From Microbacterium sp. AB (GTDB lineage: Bacteria; Actinomycetota; Actinomycetes; Actinomycetales; Microbacteriaceae), in assembly GCF_032878875.1 (NCBI RefSeq), contig NZ_CP118157.1, positions 682,001-746,000 on the forward strand: 64,000 nucleotides of DNA, written 5' to 3'. This document shows, in pieces, positions 52,040 through 61,230 of this stretch. A program made the translations under genes and the position numbers. The first letter of the stretch is position 1; every line of letters begins with the position of its first letter. The notes beneath the pieces were generated by a model. It saw nothing but the letters and a program-made list of their open reading frames with translations. It had not been told where the DNA came from and did not search any database.

Positions 52040-52084
52040 GGGGATATCGGTTCCACAGCGATGTGCTCGAGATGGGAGCAGACG

Positions 52085-53419
52085 ATGAAGACTGCAGGAC
52101 GTAAACGGATCCTCCTCGCGACGAGCGGGCTCGGCGTCGCCGGCCTCGCCCTGGCCGGATGCACGGGCGGGCCGGGTGTCTCAGGCGGCGACGGCGACGG
52201 GGGCGGCGACGGGAGCACGGTGGTGACCGTCTACGGCACGATCATCGACGCCGAGCAGGAGCTCCTCGAGGAGTCGTGGGCCGACTGGGAGGAGGAGAAC
52301 GGGATCGACATCCAGTACGAGGGGTCGCAGGAGTTCGAGACGCAGATCGCGGTGCGCGCGCAGGGCGGCAACGCCCCCGACCTCGCGATCTTCCCGCAGC
52401 CGGGCCTGCTCGCGGACATCGCCAGTCGCGGCTACCTCGTGCCGGCGCCGGACGGCGTCGCCTCGAACGTCGCCGACTACTGGTCGGAGGACTGGGCGGC
52501 GTACGGGACCGTCGACGACACGCTCTACGGCGCGCCCCTCATGGCCAGCGTCAAGGGCTGGGTCTGGTACTCGCCCGCGCAGTTCGCCGACAACGGATGG
52601 GAGATCCCGACCGACTGGCAGGGGGTGCTCGACCTGACCCAGCAGATCCGCGACGAGACCGGCGAGCCGCCGTGGTGCGTCGGCTTCGGCTCCGATGCGG
52701 CGACGGGATGGCCCGGCACGGACTGGATCGAGGACCTCATCCTGCGCCAGTCGGGCACGGAGGTCTACGACCAGTGGGTCGCGAACGAGGTCCCGTTCAC
52801 GGACCCGCAGATCGCCTCGGCCTTCGACGAGGTGGGCAAGGTCATCCTGGACCCCGACTACGTGAACGCGGGCTTCGGCGACGTCGGCTCGATCGTCTCG
52901 ACGCCCTTCGGCGACGTGGCGAACGCGATGGCGTCGGGCGACTGCGCGCTGACGCATCAGGCGTCGTTCCTCGACGGCTTCCTCGTCGAGGCGGGCGCCG
53001 AGGTGGGCGAGGACGGCGACGTGTGGGCGTTCATCCTCCCGCCGTACGAGGCGAGCGACGCCACGGGATCGACCGTCGTCGGCGGCGGCGAGATCGTGGG
53101 CGCCTTCAGCGACGACGACGCGGTCGTGCAGGTGCAGGAGTACCTCTCCAGCCCCGAGTGGGCGAACTCGCGCGTCTCCCTGGGCGGCGTCATCAGCGCG
53201 AACTCGGGTCTCGACCCCGAGAACGCGCAGAGCCCCATCCTCCAGTCGGCCATCGAGATCCTGCAGGACCCGGACACGACGTTCCGCTTCGACGCGAGCG
53301 ACCTCATGCCGTCCGCCGTCGGCGCCGGGACGTTCTTCCAGGGAATGCGCGACTGGGTGAACGGGGCCTCCACCGAGCAGGTGCTCGATCAGATCGAGTC
53401 GGGCTGGCCGTCGGAGTAG
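52085..53419 (+). CDS. Carbohydrate ABC transporter substrate-binding lipoprotein
   Basis: A 444-residue lipoprotein binding protein (family 1 of solute-binding proteins). Lipobox LAGC with Cys26 and a Gly/Asp-rich linker follow the signal peptide. 'NAPDLAIFPQPGLLADI' (about 97-113) is the ligand-lobe hallmark, and the long body resembles alpha-glucoside-type (AglE-like) binding proteins. ATG 52085; the frame upstream is open but precedes the signal peptide. It heads a three-gene operon with two permeases; no ATPase is encoded, so it likely shares a global MsiK-type ATPase. Confidence 0.85.
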   Translation: MKTAGRKRILLATSGLGVAGLALAGCTGGPGVSGGDGDGGGDGSTVVTVYGTIIDAEQELLEESWADWEEENGIDIQYEGSQEFETQIAVRAQGGNAPDLAIFPQPGLLADIASRGYLVPAPDGVASNVADYWSEDWAAYGTVDDTLYGAPLMASVKGWVWYSPAQFADNGWEIPTDWQGVLDLTQQIRDETGEPPWCVGFGSDAATGWPGTDWIEDLILRQSGTEVYDQWVANEVPFTDPQIASAFDEVGKVILDPDYVNAGFGDVGSIVSTPFGDVANAMASGDCALTHQASFLDGFLVEAGAEVGEDGDVWAFILPPYEASDATGSTVVGGGEIVGAFSDDDAVVQVQEYLSSPEWANSRVSLGGVISANSGLDPENAQSPILQSAIEILQDPDTTFRFDASDLMPSAVGAGTFFQGMRDWVNGASTEQVLDQIESGWPSE

Positions 53420-53425
53420 ACCGAC

Positions 53426-54559
53426 ATGGCCTCGTTCCTCGCATGGCTGAGCGTGCTCTCGCCGTGGCTGCAGATCCCTCTCATCATCGGGGTCTTCGCC
53501 GCGGCGGTGGGCATCCTGCTCTTCTTCATCGAGATCGCGCCGCGCGCGGGCCGGGTGTACACGATCATCCGGCTCGCGGCGTGCGTGCTCTTCCCGCTGG
53601 GCGTCATGTGGGCGCTGCAGTCCTGGTGGTGGGCGATCCTCGCCGCCGGCGTCCTGGGACTGCTGTTCTTCTGGCTCGACTACCGGGCCAAGGCGGGAGC
53701 CGGGTACCTGTTCCAGCTGGTCGGCTTCCTCGCCCCGGCTCTCATCCTGCTGCTCGTCGGACTCGTGTTCCCGGTCATCCAGACGGTGGGCCAGTCGATG
53801 CTGAACTCGAGCGGCACGCGATTCGTCGGGCTCGACAACTTCCTGTGGATCTTCACGCGGCCGCAGGGGATCCGGACCATCCTCAACACGATCGTGTGGG
53901 TGCTCATCGCGCCCGTCGTGTCGACGGTCGTGGGGCTCGTCTACGCGTACTTCATCGACAAGTCTCGCGGTGAGAAGGTCTACAAGATCCTCGTGTTCAT
54001 GCCGATGGCGATCTCGTTCGTCGGCGCGTCGATCATCTGGCGGTTCATGTACACCGCGCGTCCTGCCGGCGCCGAGCAGATCGGCTTCGTCAACCAGGTG
54101 ATCGTGTGGCTCGGCGGCTCGCCCGTGCCCTTCCTGCAGGTCGAGCCCTGGAACACGCTCTTCCTCATCATCGTGTTCGTCTGGATCTACACGGGCTTCG
54201 CCATGGTGGTGCTCTCCGCGGCGATCAAGGGCGTGCCGACCGAGCAGCTGGAGGCCGCGGAGCTCGACGGGGCGAACGCGTACGAGCGGTTCATGAACGT
54301 CGTCGTGCCGGGCATCCGCCCGTCGATCGTCGTGGTGCTGACGACGATCGCGATCGCGTCGATGAAGATCTTCGACATCGTCCGCACGATGACGGCGGGC
54401 GCGAACAACACCTCCGTCATCGCGAACGAGATGTACCAGCAGTTCCGGAGCTTCGAGGCGGGCAGGTCCGCGGCGTACGCCGTGATCCTCTTCGTCCTCG
54501 TGCTGCCCCTGGTCATCTACAACGCCCGGCAGATCAAGGCCCAGAGGGAGGTGCGCTGA
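53426..54559 (+). CDS. Sugar ABC transporter permease (AglF/MalF-like)
   Basis: A 377-residue permease. The C-terminal about 280 residues hold the six-segment core with the EAA loop 'EQLEAAELDGANAYERFMNVVVPGI' (about 273-297) that contacts the ATPase. Residues 1-85 add three extra hydrophobic segments, as in MalF/AglF-type proteins. It starts six bases after the binding-protein stop and overlaps the second permease as TGATG. Confidence 0.9.
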   Translation: MASFLAWLSVLSPWLQIPLIIGVFAAAVGILLFFIEIAPRAGRVYTIIRLAACVLFPLGVMWALQSWWWAILAAGVLGLLFFWLDYRAKAGAGYLFQLVGFLAPALILLLVGLVFPVIQTVGQSMLNSSGTRFVGLDNFLWIFTRPQGIRTILNTIVWVLIAPVVSTVVGLVYAYFIDKSRGEKVYKILVFMPMAISFVGASIIWRFMYTARPAGAEQIGFVNQVIVWLGGSPVPFLQVEPWNTLFLIIVFVWIYTGFAMVVLSAAIKGVPTEQLEAAELDGANAYERFMNVVVPGIRPSIVVVLTTIAIASMKIFDIVRTMTAGANNTSVIANEMYQQFRSFEAGRSAAYAVILFVLVLPLVIYNARQIKAQREVR

Positions 54560-55494
54560 TGACCGCGACAGAGCTCGTGACGACGGCGGAGAAGCCGTCC
54601 GGACGACGTGCGCTGAACGACACGAAGCGCCGCCTCACCTCGCCGCGGGCGACGATCGCGGCACTCGTCATCGCCGTGCTGTGGACGATCCCCACCTTCG
54701 GCGTGCTGGTGTCGTCGTTCCGGCCGCGGAACGAGATCCAGACGACCGGCTGGTGGACCGTCTTCCAGAACTGGGGGTGGACCGGCGACAACTACGTCGA
54801 GGCCCTGAACTCGGGCGCCGGCGGCCTCACGATGCTCGGGGCGTTCGTCAACTCGTTCGCGATCACGCTCCCGGGATCGATCCTGCCCCTCATCCTCGCC
54901 ACGCTCGCGGCCTACGGCTTCGCCTGGATGGACTTCCGCGGGAAGAACCTGCTGTTCGTCCTCGTCTTCGCACTGCAGATCGTGCCGATCCAGATGGCGT
55001 TCATCCCGCTCCTGCAGCTGTTCTCGCAGGGCACGGTCTTCGGGTTCCCCGTCATCGAGGCGTTCGGGTCGGCGGGGTACGCCCAGGTGTGGGTGGCGCA
55101 CACGATCTTCGGCCTGCCGCTGGCGATCTTCCTGCTGCACAACTTCATCGCGCAGATCCCCGGGGAGGTCATCGAGGCGGCACGCGTGGACGGCGCGGGG
55201 CACGGGCAGATCTTCTTCCGCATCGTGCTGCCGCTGTCGATGCCGGCGATCGCGTCGTTCGCGATCTTCCAGTTCCTGTGGGTCTGGAACGACCTGCTCG
55301 TCGCGCTGATCTTCGCGGACGGAAACGTCGCGCCGATCACGAAGCTGCTCGCGCAGATGACGGGATCGCGCGGCGAGGACTGGCACCTCCTCACGGCGGG
55401 CGCGTTCATCGCGATCATCGTGCCGCTGCTGGTGTTCCTGTTCCTGCAGCGCTACTTCGTGCGGGGTCTGCTCGCAGGCTCGGCGAAGGGCTGA
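54559..55494 (+). CDS. Sugar ABC transporter permease (AglG/MalG-like)
   Basis: A 311-residue permease with six segments. 'VIEAARVDGAGHGQIFFRIVLPLS' (about 208-231) is the EAA loop and 'SFRPRNEIQTTGWW' (about 53-66) is the MalG-type periplasmic loop. It pairs with the preceding permease to form the channel for the sugar captured by the lipoprotein. Translationally coupled to the upstream gene. Confidence 0.9.
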   Translation: MTATELVTTAEKPSGRRALNDTKRRLTSPRATIAALVIAVLWTIPTFGVLVSSFRPRNEIQTTGWWTVFQNWGWTGDNYVEALNSGAGGLTMLGAFVNSFAITLPGSILPLILATLAAYGFAWMDFRGKNLLFVLVFALQIVPIQMAFIPLLQLFSQGTVFGFPVIEAFGSAGYAQVWVAHTIFGLPLAIFLLHNFIAQIPGEVIEAARVDGAGHGQIFFRIVLPLSMPAIASFAIFQFLWVWNDLLVALIFADGNVAPITKLLAQMTGSRGEDWHLLTAGAFIAIIVPLLVFLFLQRYFVRGLLAGSAKG

Positions 55495-55503
55495 CCGAGA
55501 GGG

Positions 55504-55537
55504 CGGAGGGGGTCCGCTGCGAGGCGGGCGCCCTCCG
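55504..55537. terminator. Short stem between the ABC operon and DUF305 gene
   Basis: CGGAGGG (55504-55510) pairs with CCCTCCG (55531-55537) across a 20-base loop, between convergent genes. Modest stem without a T-run. Confidence 0.4.
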
Positions 55538-55549
55538 GCGTTCACGACG

Positions 55550-56218
55550 TCAGCCCGAGCAGCCGAGACGCTCCTGGACGTCCTGCATCGCGTCGATCTC
55601 GGCCGTCTGGTTCTCGCCCATCTGCCGGGCGGTGTCGATCACGCGCTCGACGCTCCCGAGCTCGACCACGGCCTCCGTCATCTCGATCGCGCCGGCGTGG
55701 TGGCGGATCATGAGCTCCACGAACAGGCAGTCCTGCTCGGCGCCCGAGAGCGACTGCAGGCGTGCGAGCTCCTCGTCCGTCGCCATGCCCATGGCCGCCT
55801 CGAGCTCCTCCGTCGTCGCCGCGTCGTCGGCGTGGCCGTGGTCGGCGCCCGACATCCACGACATGAGCGGATCGCCCGACTGGGGCAGGCCCCATCCGAC
55901 GAGCCATCCGAACATCTCGCCGCGCTGCCCCGACTGCGCCGTCGCGATGTCGTAGGAGAGCACGCGCAGCTCCTCGTCGGACGTCGCGCGGTACTCGATC
56001 ATGGCCATCTCCACCGCCTGCGCGTGGTGCACCTGCATGTCGCGCGCGAAGCCCGCGTCCGCCGCGTTCGGCCCGGTGCCTGCGTCCGTGGCGTCCGCGA
56101 GCGTGCCGAAGGCCGTGAAGCGCCCGCCCGCGAAGGCGAGGGCCGCGACGAGGACGACGCCGACCGCCACGAGCGGCCACGGCGTGCGCGCCCGCCCGGC
56201 CGCCTCGGTGTCGGACAC
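55550..56218 (-). CDS. DUF305 family membrane-anchored protein
   Basis: A 222-residue protein with one N-terminal membrane segment ('PWPLVAVGVVLVAALAFAGG') and a DUF305 helical bundle rich in His and Met: 'FARDMQVHHAQAVEMAMI' and 'LMIRHHAGAIEMTEAVVELG' carry the repeated HHA/E pattern suggesting metal binding (copper has been proposed for the family). Between them is a variable insert with 'DHGHADD'. GTG at 56218 lies 8 bases after the DUF3105 stop; GTG at 56257 would overlap it. Co-transcribed with the DUF3105 gene. Function otherwise unknown. Confidence 0.82.
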   Translation of the reverse strand: MSDTEAAGRARTPWPLVAVGVVLVAALAFAGGRFTAFGTLADATDAGTGPNAADAGFARDMQVHHAQAVEMAMIEYRATSDEELRVLSYDIATAQSGQRGEMFGWLVGWGLPQSGDPLMSWMSGADHGHADDAATTEELEAAMGMATDEELARLQSLSGAEQDCLFVELMIRHHAGAIEMTEAVVELGSVERVIDTARQMGENQTAEIDAMQDVQERLGCSG

Positions 56219-56225
56219 GGGGATG

Positions 56226-56939
56226 TCAGCCGGCCTTGCCGGGACCGTCGAGCGCACCGGTGCACGCGGCGTTCGGCTCGGGGGCGTTCTCGCTGCGCCA
56301 GTACTCCTCGAAGAACTCGGGGATGCGCTCGTCGTCGGCCGAGTCGACCTTCAGCTGGGCGTTCCACGCGCTGACCGCGACGGTCGAGCCCAGGTCGGGG
56401 TACGGGGAGAGGATGGCGTAGCTCGACGGGAGGTAGCCCTCGAGCGTCGCGATGTCGTCGTCGCTCACGCGCTCGGGATCGTAGGTCATCCACACCGCTC
56501 CGTGCTCCAGGGAGTGGACGGCGTTCTCGTTCGTCTGCGGCTCGGTGTAGACGCCGCAGTTGAGCCAGTACGCGTTGTGCGGGCCTCCCGCCGGCGGCGT
56601 CTGCTCGTAGTCGACGACCCCCTCGACGTGCGTCGTCTCGTTCGTGAAGGTCTCGACGCCGTCGATCTCCGCCCCCGATCCGCCGGCCGTGTAGCTCGCC
56701 GACGTCGACGCCGGCGCGAACACGTAGGAGGCGACGACGGCTCCTACGACGGCGATGGCCGCGACCGTGCCCACGGTCCACCACACGATCTTGCCGCGGC
56801 GGCGCTTCTGAAGCTGGCGCTGGTACTCCGCGAGCTTCTCCTGCCGCTTGGCATCGCGTTGCTGCTTCACGGACTGGCTGATCTCGGCCTGCTTGGCGGG
56901 GTTGCCGCTGGACCGCTGGGGGCGCTTCTGCGTCGACAC
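56226..56939 (-). CDS. DUF3105 family membrane-anchored protein
   Basis: A 237-residue protein: basic Gln/Lys-rich cytoplasmic start (about 1-48), one membrane segment (about 50-75) and an exported DUF3105 domain with 'GPHNAYWLNCGVYTEP' and 'NAVHSLEHGAVWMTYDP' (His-rich). A Cys pair (CGVY, NAACTGA) may form a disulfide. It precedes DUF305 on the same strand; the two families are often neighbours in actinobacteria, which suggests a shared exported complex of unknown task. Confidence 0.8.
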   Translation of the reverse strand: MSTQKRPQRSSGNPAKQAEISQSVKQQRDAKRQEKLAEYQRQLQKRRRGKIVWWTVGTVAAIAVVGAVVASYVFAPASTSASYTAGGSGAEIDGVETFTNETTHVEGVVDYEQTPPAGGPHNAYWLNCGVYTEPQTNENAVHSLEHGAVWMTYDPERVSDDDIATLEGYLPSSYAILSPYPDLGSTVAVSAWNAQLKVDSADDERIPEFFEEYWRSENAPEPNAACTGALDGPGKAG

Positions 56940-57130
56940 GTTCTCGATCCTATGCGCCTGAATGCGCGCCGTGCTGGGAAATCGGGGAGCGGATGCTGGC
57001 GTTCCACCCTATGAGCATCCGGGGAGCGGCCTTAGGATTGTCTGAGTCCCCTTCGTGCGGATCGACCGCCGATGTCCGGGACTTCTTTCATGCCCCGCAC
57101 GACTCGCTCGCGAAAGCACCGACGCTCACG

Positions 57131-58537
57131 ATGACCCCAGACGACACCCGACACGATCGCGAAGAGGACGGCGATGCCGCAGGCGACGCGCGCCGCGACC
57201 GCCTTCCGCGCCCCGGCATCATCCCGACCGCCACCGGGATGATCCCGGTGCCCACCGGCACCATCCCGCTGCCCGACTCCGCCCGTGCCGCCGCGGGAGA
57301 GGTCCCCGCGACCCACAGGGGCGATGCGCTGTCGAGCCGTCGCCGCATCGTGTACGTGCTCCTGCTGGGGGCGCTCACGGCGCTCGGCCCGTTCACGATC
57401 GATCTGTATCTGCCGGCGTTCCCCGTGCTCGAACGCGACTTCGACACGACGAGCGCGGCCATCCAGCTCACGCTGACGGGCACGATGATCGGGTTCGCCC
57501 TCGGGCAGCTCGTCGTCGGCCCGCTGAGTGACAAGGTCGGCCGGCGCGTGCCGCTTCTCGCCGTGACCGCCCTGCACGTCGTGGCGAGCCTCGCCGCGGC
57601 ATTCGCACCGACGCTCGGGCTGCTGGGCGCCGCACGCGTGTTCATGGGGATCGGCGCGGCCGCGGGCGGTGTCGTCGCGATGGCGATGGTGCGCGATCTC
57701 TTCGGCGGACGCCGGCTCGTCGTGATGCTGTCGCGACTCGCGCTGGTGACGGGCGTCGCCCCCGTCGCCGCCCCGCTCATCGGATCGGCGCTGCTGGCGG
57801 TCATCCCCTGGCAGGGACTGTTCGTCGTCCTCGCGGCGTACGGCGCCGTCATGCTGCTGTGCGCGCTCTTCGCGCTGCCGGAGACACGCCCCGTCGCCGA
57901 TCGCCGGGCGCATGCGACGGTCTCCGTGTGGCACCGGTACCGCGTCGTCCTCACCGACCGCGTGTTCCTCGGGGTGCTCGTCATCGGCGCGATGACATTC
58001 TCGGGCCTCTTCTCGTACCTCTCGGCCTCCTCCTTCCTCTTCCAGCAGTCGTACGGATTCTCCGAGCTCCAGTACGGCGTGCTGTTCGCGGCGAACTCCG
58101 TGGGGCTCGTCGTCGGCAACCAGATCGCGGCCCGGCTCGCTGCGCGGTTCGGCCCGCAGTGGGTGCTCGCGTTCTCGACGGGCGCGCTGCTGCTGTCGTC
58201 CGCCGCCATCGTCGTGTGCGATCAGCTCGGGCTGGGGGTGTGGGGTGTCGTGGTGCCGCTCTTCCTCTTCATGACGACGTGCGGCTTCACCTTCCCCTGC
58301 GCCCAGGTGCTCGCTCTCGACCGCCATCCCGAGGCCGCGGGCACCGCCGCATCCATCCTCGGCGCGACGAACAACGGCGTCGCGGGCGTCGTCTCGCCGC
58401 TCGTCGGCGTCATCTCCGCCGCTTCCGGCATCACGGGGACCACGATGGCGGTCGTCATGATCGGATGCTCGGCGATCGCCGTGATCGCGCTCTGGGCCAT
58501 CGTGCGGCCGAGGACCCTGGGCCTGCTGCAGGGCTGA
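57131..58537 (+). CDS. MFS exporter, Bcr/CflA family, with proline-rich N-tail
   Basis: A 468-residue exporter of the Bcr/CflA drug-resistance subfamily with 12 segments ('ALGPFTIDLYLPAFP', motif A-like 'GPLSDKVGRRVPLL', 'FMGIGAAAGGVVAMAMVRD'). The N-terminal about 70 residues are a polar, disordered-looking tail with a short repeat, 'GIIPTATG', 'MIPVPTG', 'TIPLP', not usual in the family. ATG 57131 is chosen because a -10 like TAGGAT near 57032 leaves a short leader; the frame is open to 56993. No ribosome binding site is obvious. Confidence 0.85.
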   Translation: MTPDDTRHDREEDGDAAGDARRDRLPRPGIIPTATGMIPVPTGTIPLPDSARAAAGEVPATHRGDALSSRRRIVYVLLLGALTALGPFTIDLYLPAFPVLERDFDTTSAAIQLTLTGTMIGFALGQLVVGPLSDKVGRRVPLLAVTALHVVASLAAAFAPTLGLLGAARVFMGIGAAAGGVVAMAMVRDLFGGRRLVVMLSRLALVTGVAPVAAPLIGSALLAVIPWQGLFVVLAAYGAVMLLCALFALPETRPVADRRAHATVSVWHRYRVVLTDRVFLGVLVIGAMTFSGLFSYLSASSFLFQQSYGFSELQYGVLFAANSVGLVVGNQIAARLAARFGPQWVLAFSTGALLLSSAAIVVCDQLGLGVWGVVVPLFLFMTTCGFTFPCAQVLALDRHPEAAGTAASILGATNNGVAGVVSPLVGVISAASGITGTTMAVVMIGCSAIAVIALWAIVRPRTLGLLQG

Positions 58538-58581
58538 GGGACTGCGGCCGGCGGGGACGGGCGCTCCGGGCCCGGGCGCGT

Positions 58582-58675
58582 GCACAACGCAGGACACTCC
58601 TCGCCGCGTCTGCCGGTCGGTCCCGGAGTCCCGAGGCGCGCGGCCGCTCGGGCGGCCGTTCTTCCTGCGTCGTGT
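58582..58675. repeat. 94-bp palindromic dispersed element, copy B
   Basis: Thirteen-base terminal inverted repeats (GCACAACGCAGGA at 58582-58594, TCCTGCGTCGTGT at 58663-58675; 11 of 13 pair). Copy A at 11952-12045 has the same length and matches it best in the opposite orientation, sharing the CCGACCGG block and a CGGCGAG segment. It lies between the exporter and the PAP2 gene. Confidence 0.6.
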
Positions 58676-58711
58676 CCGGCGGACGGTCGGCGCATCGACG
58701 ACAATGGGGCG

Positions 58712-59341
58712 ATGATGACGTCACGATCCGCGAGGGCATGGTGGGGCGCGGGGATGATCGCCGCAGCGATCGCCCTCGGGCTCGGGACGATGCTGCGCGG
58801 GATCCCGTTCGCCGTCGACGCGTGGTGGGCGGACGTCCTGTCCAGCCCGCCCGGCGGAGGCGTGCTGACGTTCTCGCTGCTGCTCGACGGCGCCGGCGGA
58901 GGATGGATCGCCGTCTTCGTGGTCCCGCCCGGCATCGCGCTCGTCCTCTTCCTCGTCGGGCGGCGATGGGGCGCGCTGTACTTCGTCGCGACGTCGGCGG
59001 CCAGCGCGCTGCTCGTGCAGGCGCTCAAGCACCTGTTCGCGCGTGCGCGGCCCGAGGACATCCTCGTCGTCGTCGACGAGGGCTCATTCCCCTCGGGGCA
59101 TGTGGCGAACGCCGCGACGGTCGGGATCGCGCTCTGGATCCTCTTCCCGCGGTGGTGGACGGGGGTGATCGCGGCGGCGTGGATCGTCGCCATGGCCTTC
59201 TCCCGCACGTACCTCTCCGCGCACTGGGCGAGCGACACCCTCGGCGGCGCCCTCGTGGGCACGGGCGTCGCCCTCGCCGTCGCGGCGGCGATGACGCCGT
59301 TGCGGGAACGGGATCGCGCGCGGGACGTGGCTAGGCTGTGA
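58712..59341 (+). CDS. PAP2 family phosphatase
   Basis: A 209-residue membrane phosphatase with about six segments. The three PAP2 motifs are present: 'KHLFARARP' (about 109-117), 'FPSGH' (about 128-132) and 'SRTYLSAHWASD' (about 168-179) with the nucleophilic His. Such enzymes dephosphorylate undecaprenyl diphosphate or phosphatidic acid outside the membrane. ATG at 58712 sits seven bases after a -10-like GACAAT (58700-58705), so the mRNA is probably leaderless; a second Met follows immediately. Confidence 0.88.
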   Translation: MMTSRSARAWWGAGMIAAAIALGLGTMLRGIPFAVDAWWADVLSSPPGGGVLTFSLLLDGAGGGWIAVFVVPPGIALVLFLVGRRWGALYFVATSAASALLVQALKHLFARARPEDILVVVDEGSFPSGHVANAATVGIALWILFPRWWTGVIAAAWIVAMAFSRTYLSAHWASDTLGGALVGTGVALAVAAAMTPLRERDRARDVARL

Positions 59342-59344
59342 GCC

Positions 59345-61213
59345 ATGAGCCCCGACAGCGCGTCGACCGCGGCTGAGCTCGCACGGCTCCGGGCGGAGGC
59401 CGAGCTCGCCGAGGCCGCCCTGAGGGCGGCCGAGGCGCGCGCCAGGCTGGCCGCGGCGGAGGCCGAGGCGGCGAGGAGGGCCGCGGCCGACGGCGCCGGC
59501 TCCGCGCCGTCCGAGACGATCGCGTCCGCGCCATCCGCATCCGACGCGCCGGTCGAGCCGGTCGCGACGCCCGAGCCCGGCGACGTCGCGTCGGAGCCCG
59601 ACGGGGTTCCCGCCGGCCCGCTCGATGCGTCCGGCGTGCAGAGGATCCGCGACGGCTACGTGTTCGACGGCGAGACCCTCGACCTCGGCGCGCTCGTCAA
59701 CGGCGAGCCGCTCGCGGACGTGCAGGTCCGCATCCCGCTCTCGATGCTCAACCGCCACGGGCTCGTCGCCGGCGCGACCGGCACGGGCAAGACGCGCACG
59801 CTGCAGGGGATCGCCGAGCAGCTCGCGGAGAAGGGCGTCCCGGTGTTCGCCGCAGACATCAAGGGCGACCTCACGGGCATGGCGGCGCCGGGGGAGTCGA
59901 GCGAGAGGCTCCTCGCCCGCACGAGGGCGATCGGGCAGGACTGGACGCCCCGGGCATCCGCCGTCGAGCACTTCGCGCTGGGCGGCATCGGCGCGGGCGT
60001 GCCGGTGCGCGCCACGGTCACGGGGTTCGGCCCGCTGCTCCTGTCGAAGGTGCTCGGGCTCAACGCCACGCAGGAGTCGAGTCTCGGGCTCGTGTTCCAC
60101 TACGCCGACAAGAACGGGCTCCCGCTCGTCGACCTCGCGGATCTGCGGGCCGTGCTCGCGTATCTCACGAGCGATGACGGCAAAGCCGAGCTCAAGGGGC
60201 TGGGCGGGCTCTCCTCGGCGACGGCGGGCGTCATCCTGCGCGAGCTGATCACGTTCGCCGACGGCGGGGCCGACGTGTTCTTCGGCGAGCCGGAGTTCGA
60301 CGTCGCCGACTTCCTGAGGACGACGACGGATGGCCGCGGCATCGTGTCGCTGCTCGAGGTGCCCGGAGTCGCCGACCGGCCGGAGCTGTTCTCGACGTTC
60401 CTCATGTATCTCCTCGCCGAGCTGTTCGAGCTGCTGCCCGAGGTGGGCGACGTCGACAAGCCGAGGCTCGTGTTCTTCTTCGACGAGGCCCATCTGCTCT
60501 TCAAGAACGCGTCGAAGGACTTCCTCGCGGCGATCACGCAGACCGTGCGGCTCATCCGATCGAAGGGAGTCGGCGTCTTCTTCGTGACGCAGACGCCGAA
60601 GGACGTCCACGCCGACGTGCTCGCGCAGCTCGGGTCGCGCGTGCAGCATCAGCTGCGCGCCTTCACGCCCGACGACGCGAAGGCCCTGCGCGCGACCGTC
60701 GGGACGTATCCGACCTCGGGGTACGACCTCGGGAGGGTGCTCCAGGAGCTGGGCACCGGGGAGGCCGTCGTCACCGTGATGAGCGAGCGTGGTGCGCCGA
60801 CCCCCGTCGCGTGGACCCGCGTGCGTGCGCCGCAGGCGCGGATGGACGCCCTGCCCGCTGACGACGTGGCCAGGGCGGTGGCGGCGTCTCCGCTGCTGCC
60901 GACCTACGGCGAGGCGATCGATCGCGAGTCGGCGTACGAGATCCTCACCGCCAAGATGAACGCGGCTGCGGCGGCCCAGGAGGCCGAGCAGCGGACGCTC
61001 GCGCAGGCGAAGATCGACGCCGAGCACGAGAAGCAGCGCGCGGCCGTGGAGAGGAAGGCGCAGCGCGAGTACGATCGGCTGCTGAAGGCGACGAAGGGCC
61101 GTTCGACGACGCGGCGGGCTCCGGCCGCCACGCGTCGAGGAGACGTGCTCGACTCGGCGGCTCTGGTGGACAGCGTGATCCGCGGCCTGTTCGGCGGCGC
61201 GCGGCGCCGCTGA
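59345..61213 (+). CDS. HerA-like ATPase/helicase (DUF853)
   Basis: A 622-residue HerA/FtsK-like P-loop ATPase of the DUF853 group. Walker A 'GATGTGKT' is at residues 143-150 and Walker B is 'LVFFFDEAHLLF' near 375-386. The N-terminus is an Ala/Glu-rich coiled coil (about 10-48) then a disordered Pro/Ala linker, and the C-terminus (about 535-600) is another basic coiled coil. Homologues are proposed DNA-processing ATPases; the in vivo role is not known. It begins only 3 bases after the PAP2 stop, so they are likely co-transcribed. Confidence 0.85.
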   Translation: MSPDSASTAAELARLRAEAELAEAALRAAEARARLAAAEAEAARRAAADGAGSAPSETIASAPSASDAPVEPVATPEPGDVASEPDGVPAGPLDASGVQRIRDGYVFDGETLDLGALVNGEPLADVQVRIPLSMLNRHGLVAGATGTGKTRTLQGIAEQLAEKGVPVFAADIKGDLTGMAAPGESSERLLARTRAIGQDWTPRASAVEHFALGGIGAGVPVRATVTGFGPLLLSKVLGLNATQESSLGLVFHYADKNGLPLVDLADLRAVLAYLTSDDGKAELKGLGGLSSATAGVILRELITFADGGADVFFGEPEFDVADFLRTTTDGRGIVSLLEVPGVADRPELFSTFLMYLLAELFELLPEVGDVDKPRLVFFFDEAHLLFKNASKDFLAAITQTVRLIRSKGVGVFFVTQTPKDVHADVLAQLGSRVQHQLRAFTPDDAKALRATVGTYPTSGYDLGRVLQELGTGEAVVTVMSERGAPTPVAWTRVRAPQARMDALPADDVARAVAASPLLPTYGEAIDRESAYEILTAKMNAAAAAQEAEQRTLAQAKIDAEHEKQRAAVERKAQREYDRLLKATKGRSTTRRAPAATRRGDVLDSAALVDSVIRGLFGGARRR

Positions 61214-61230
61214 GACGCGAGGAGGCGGGG

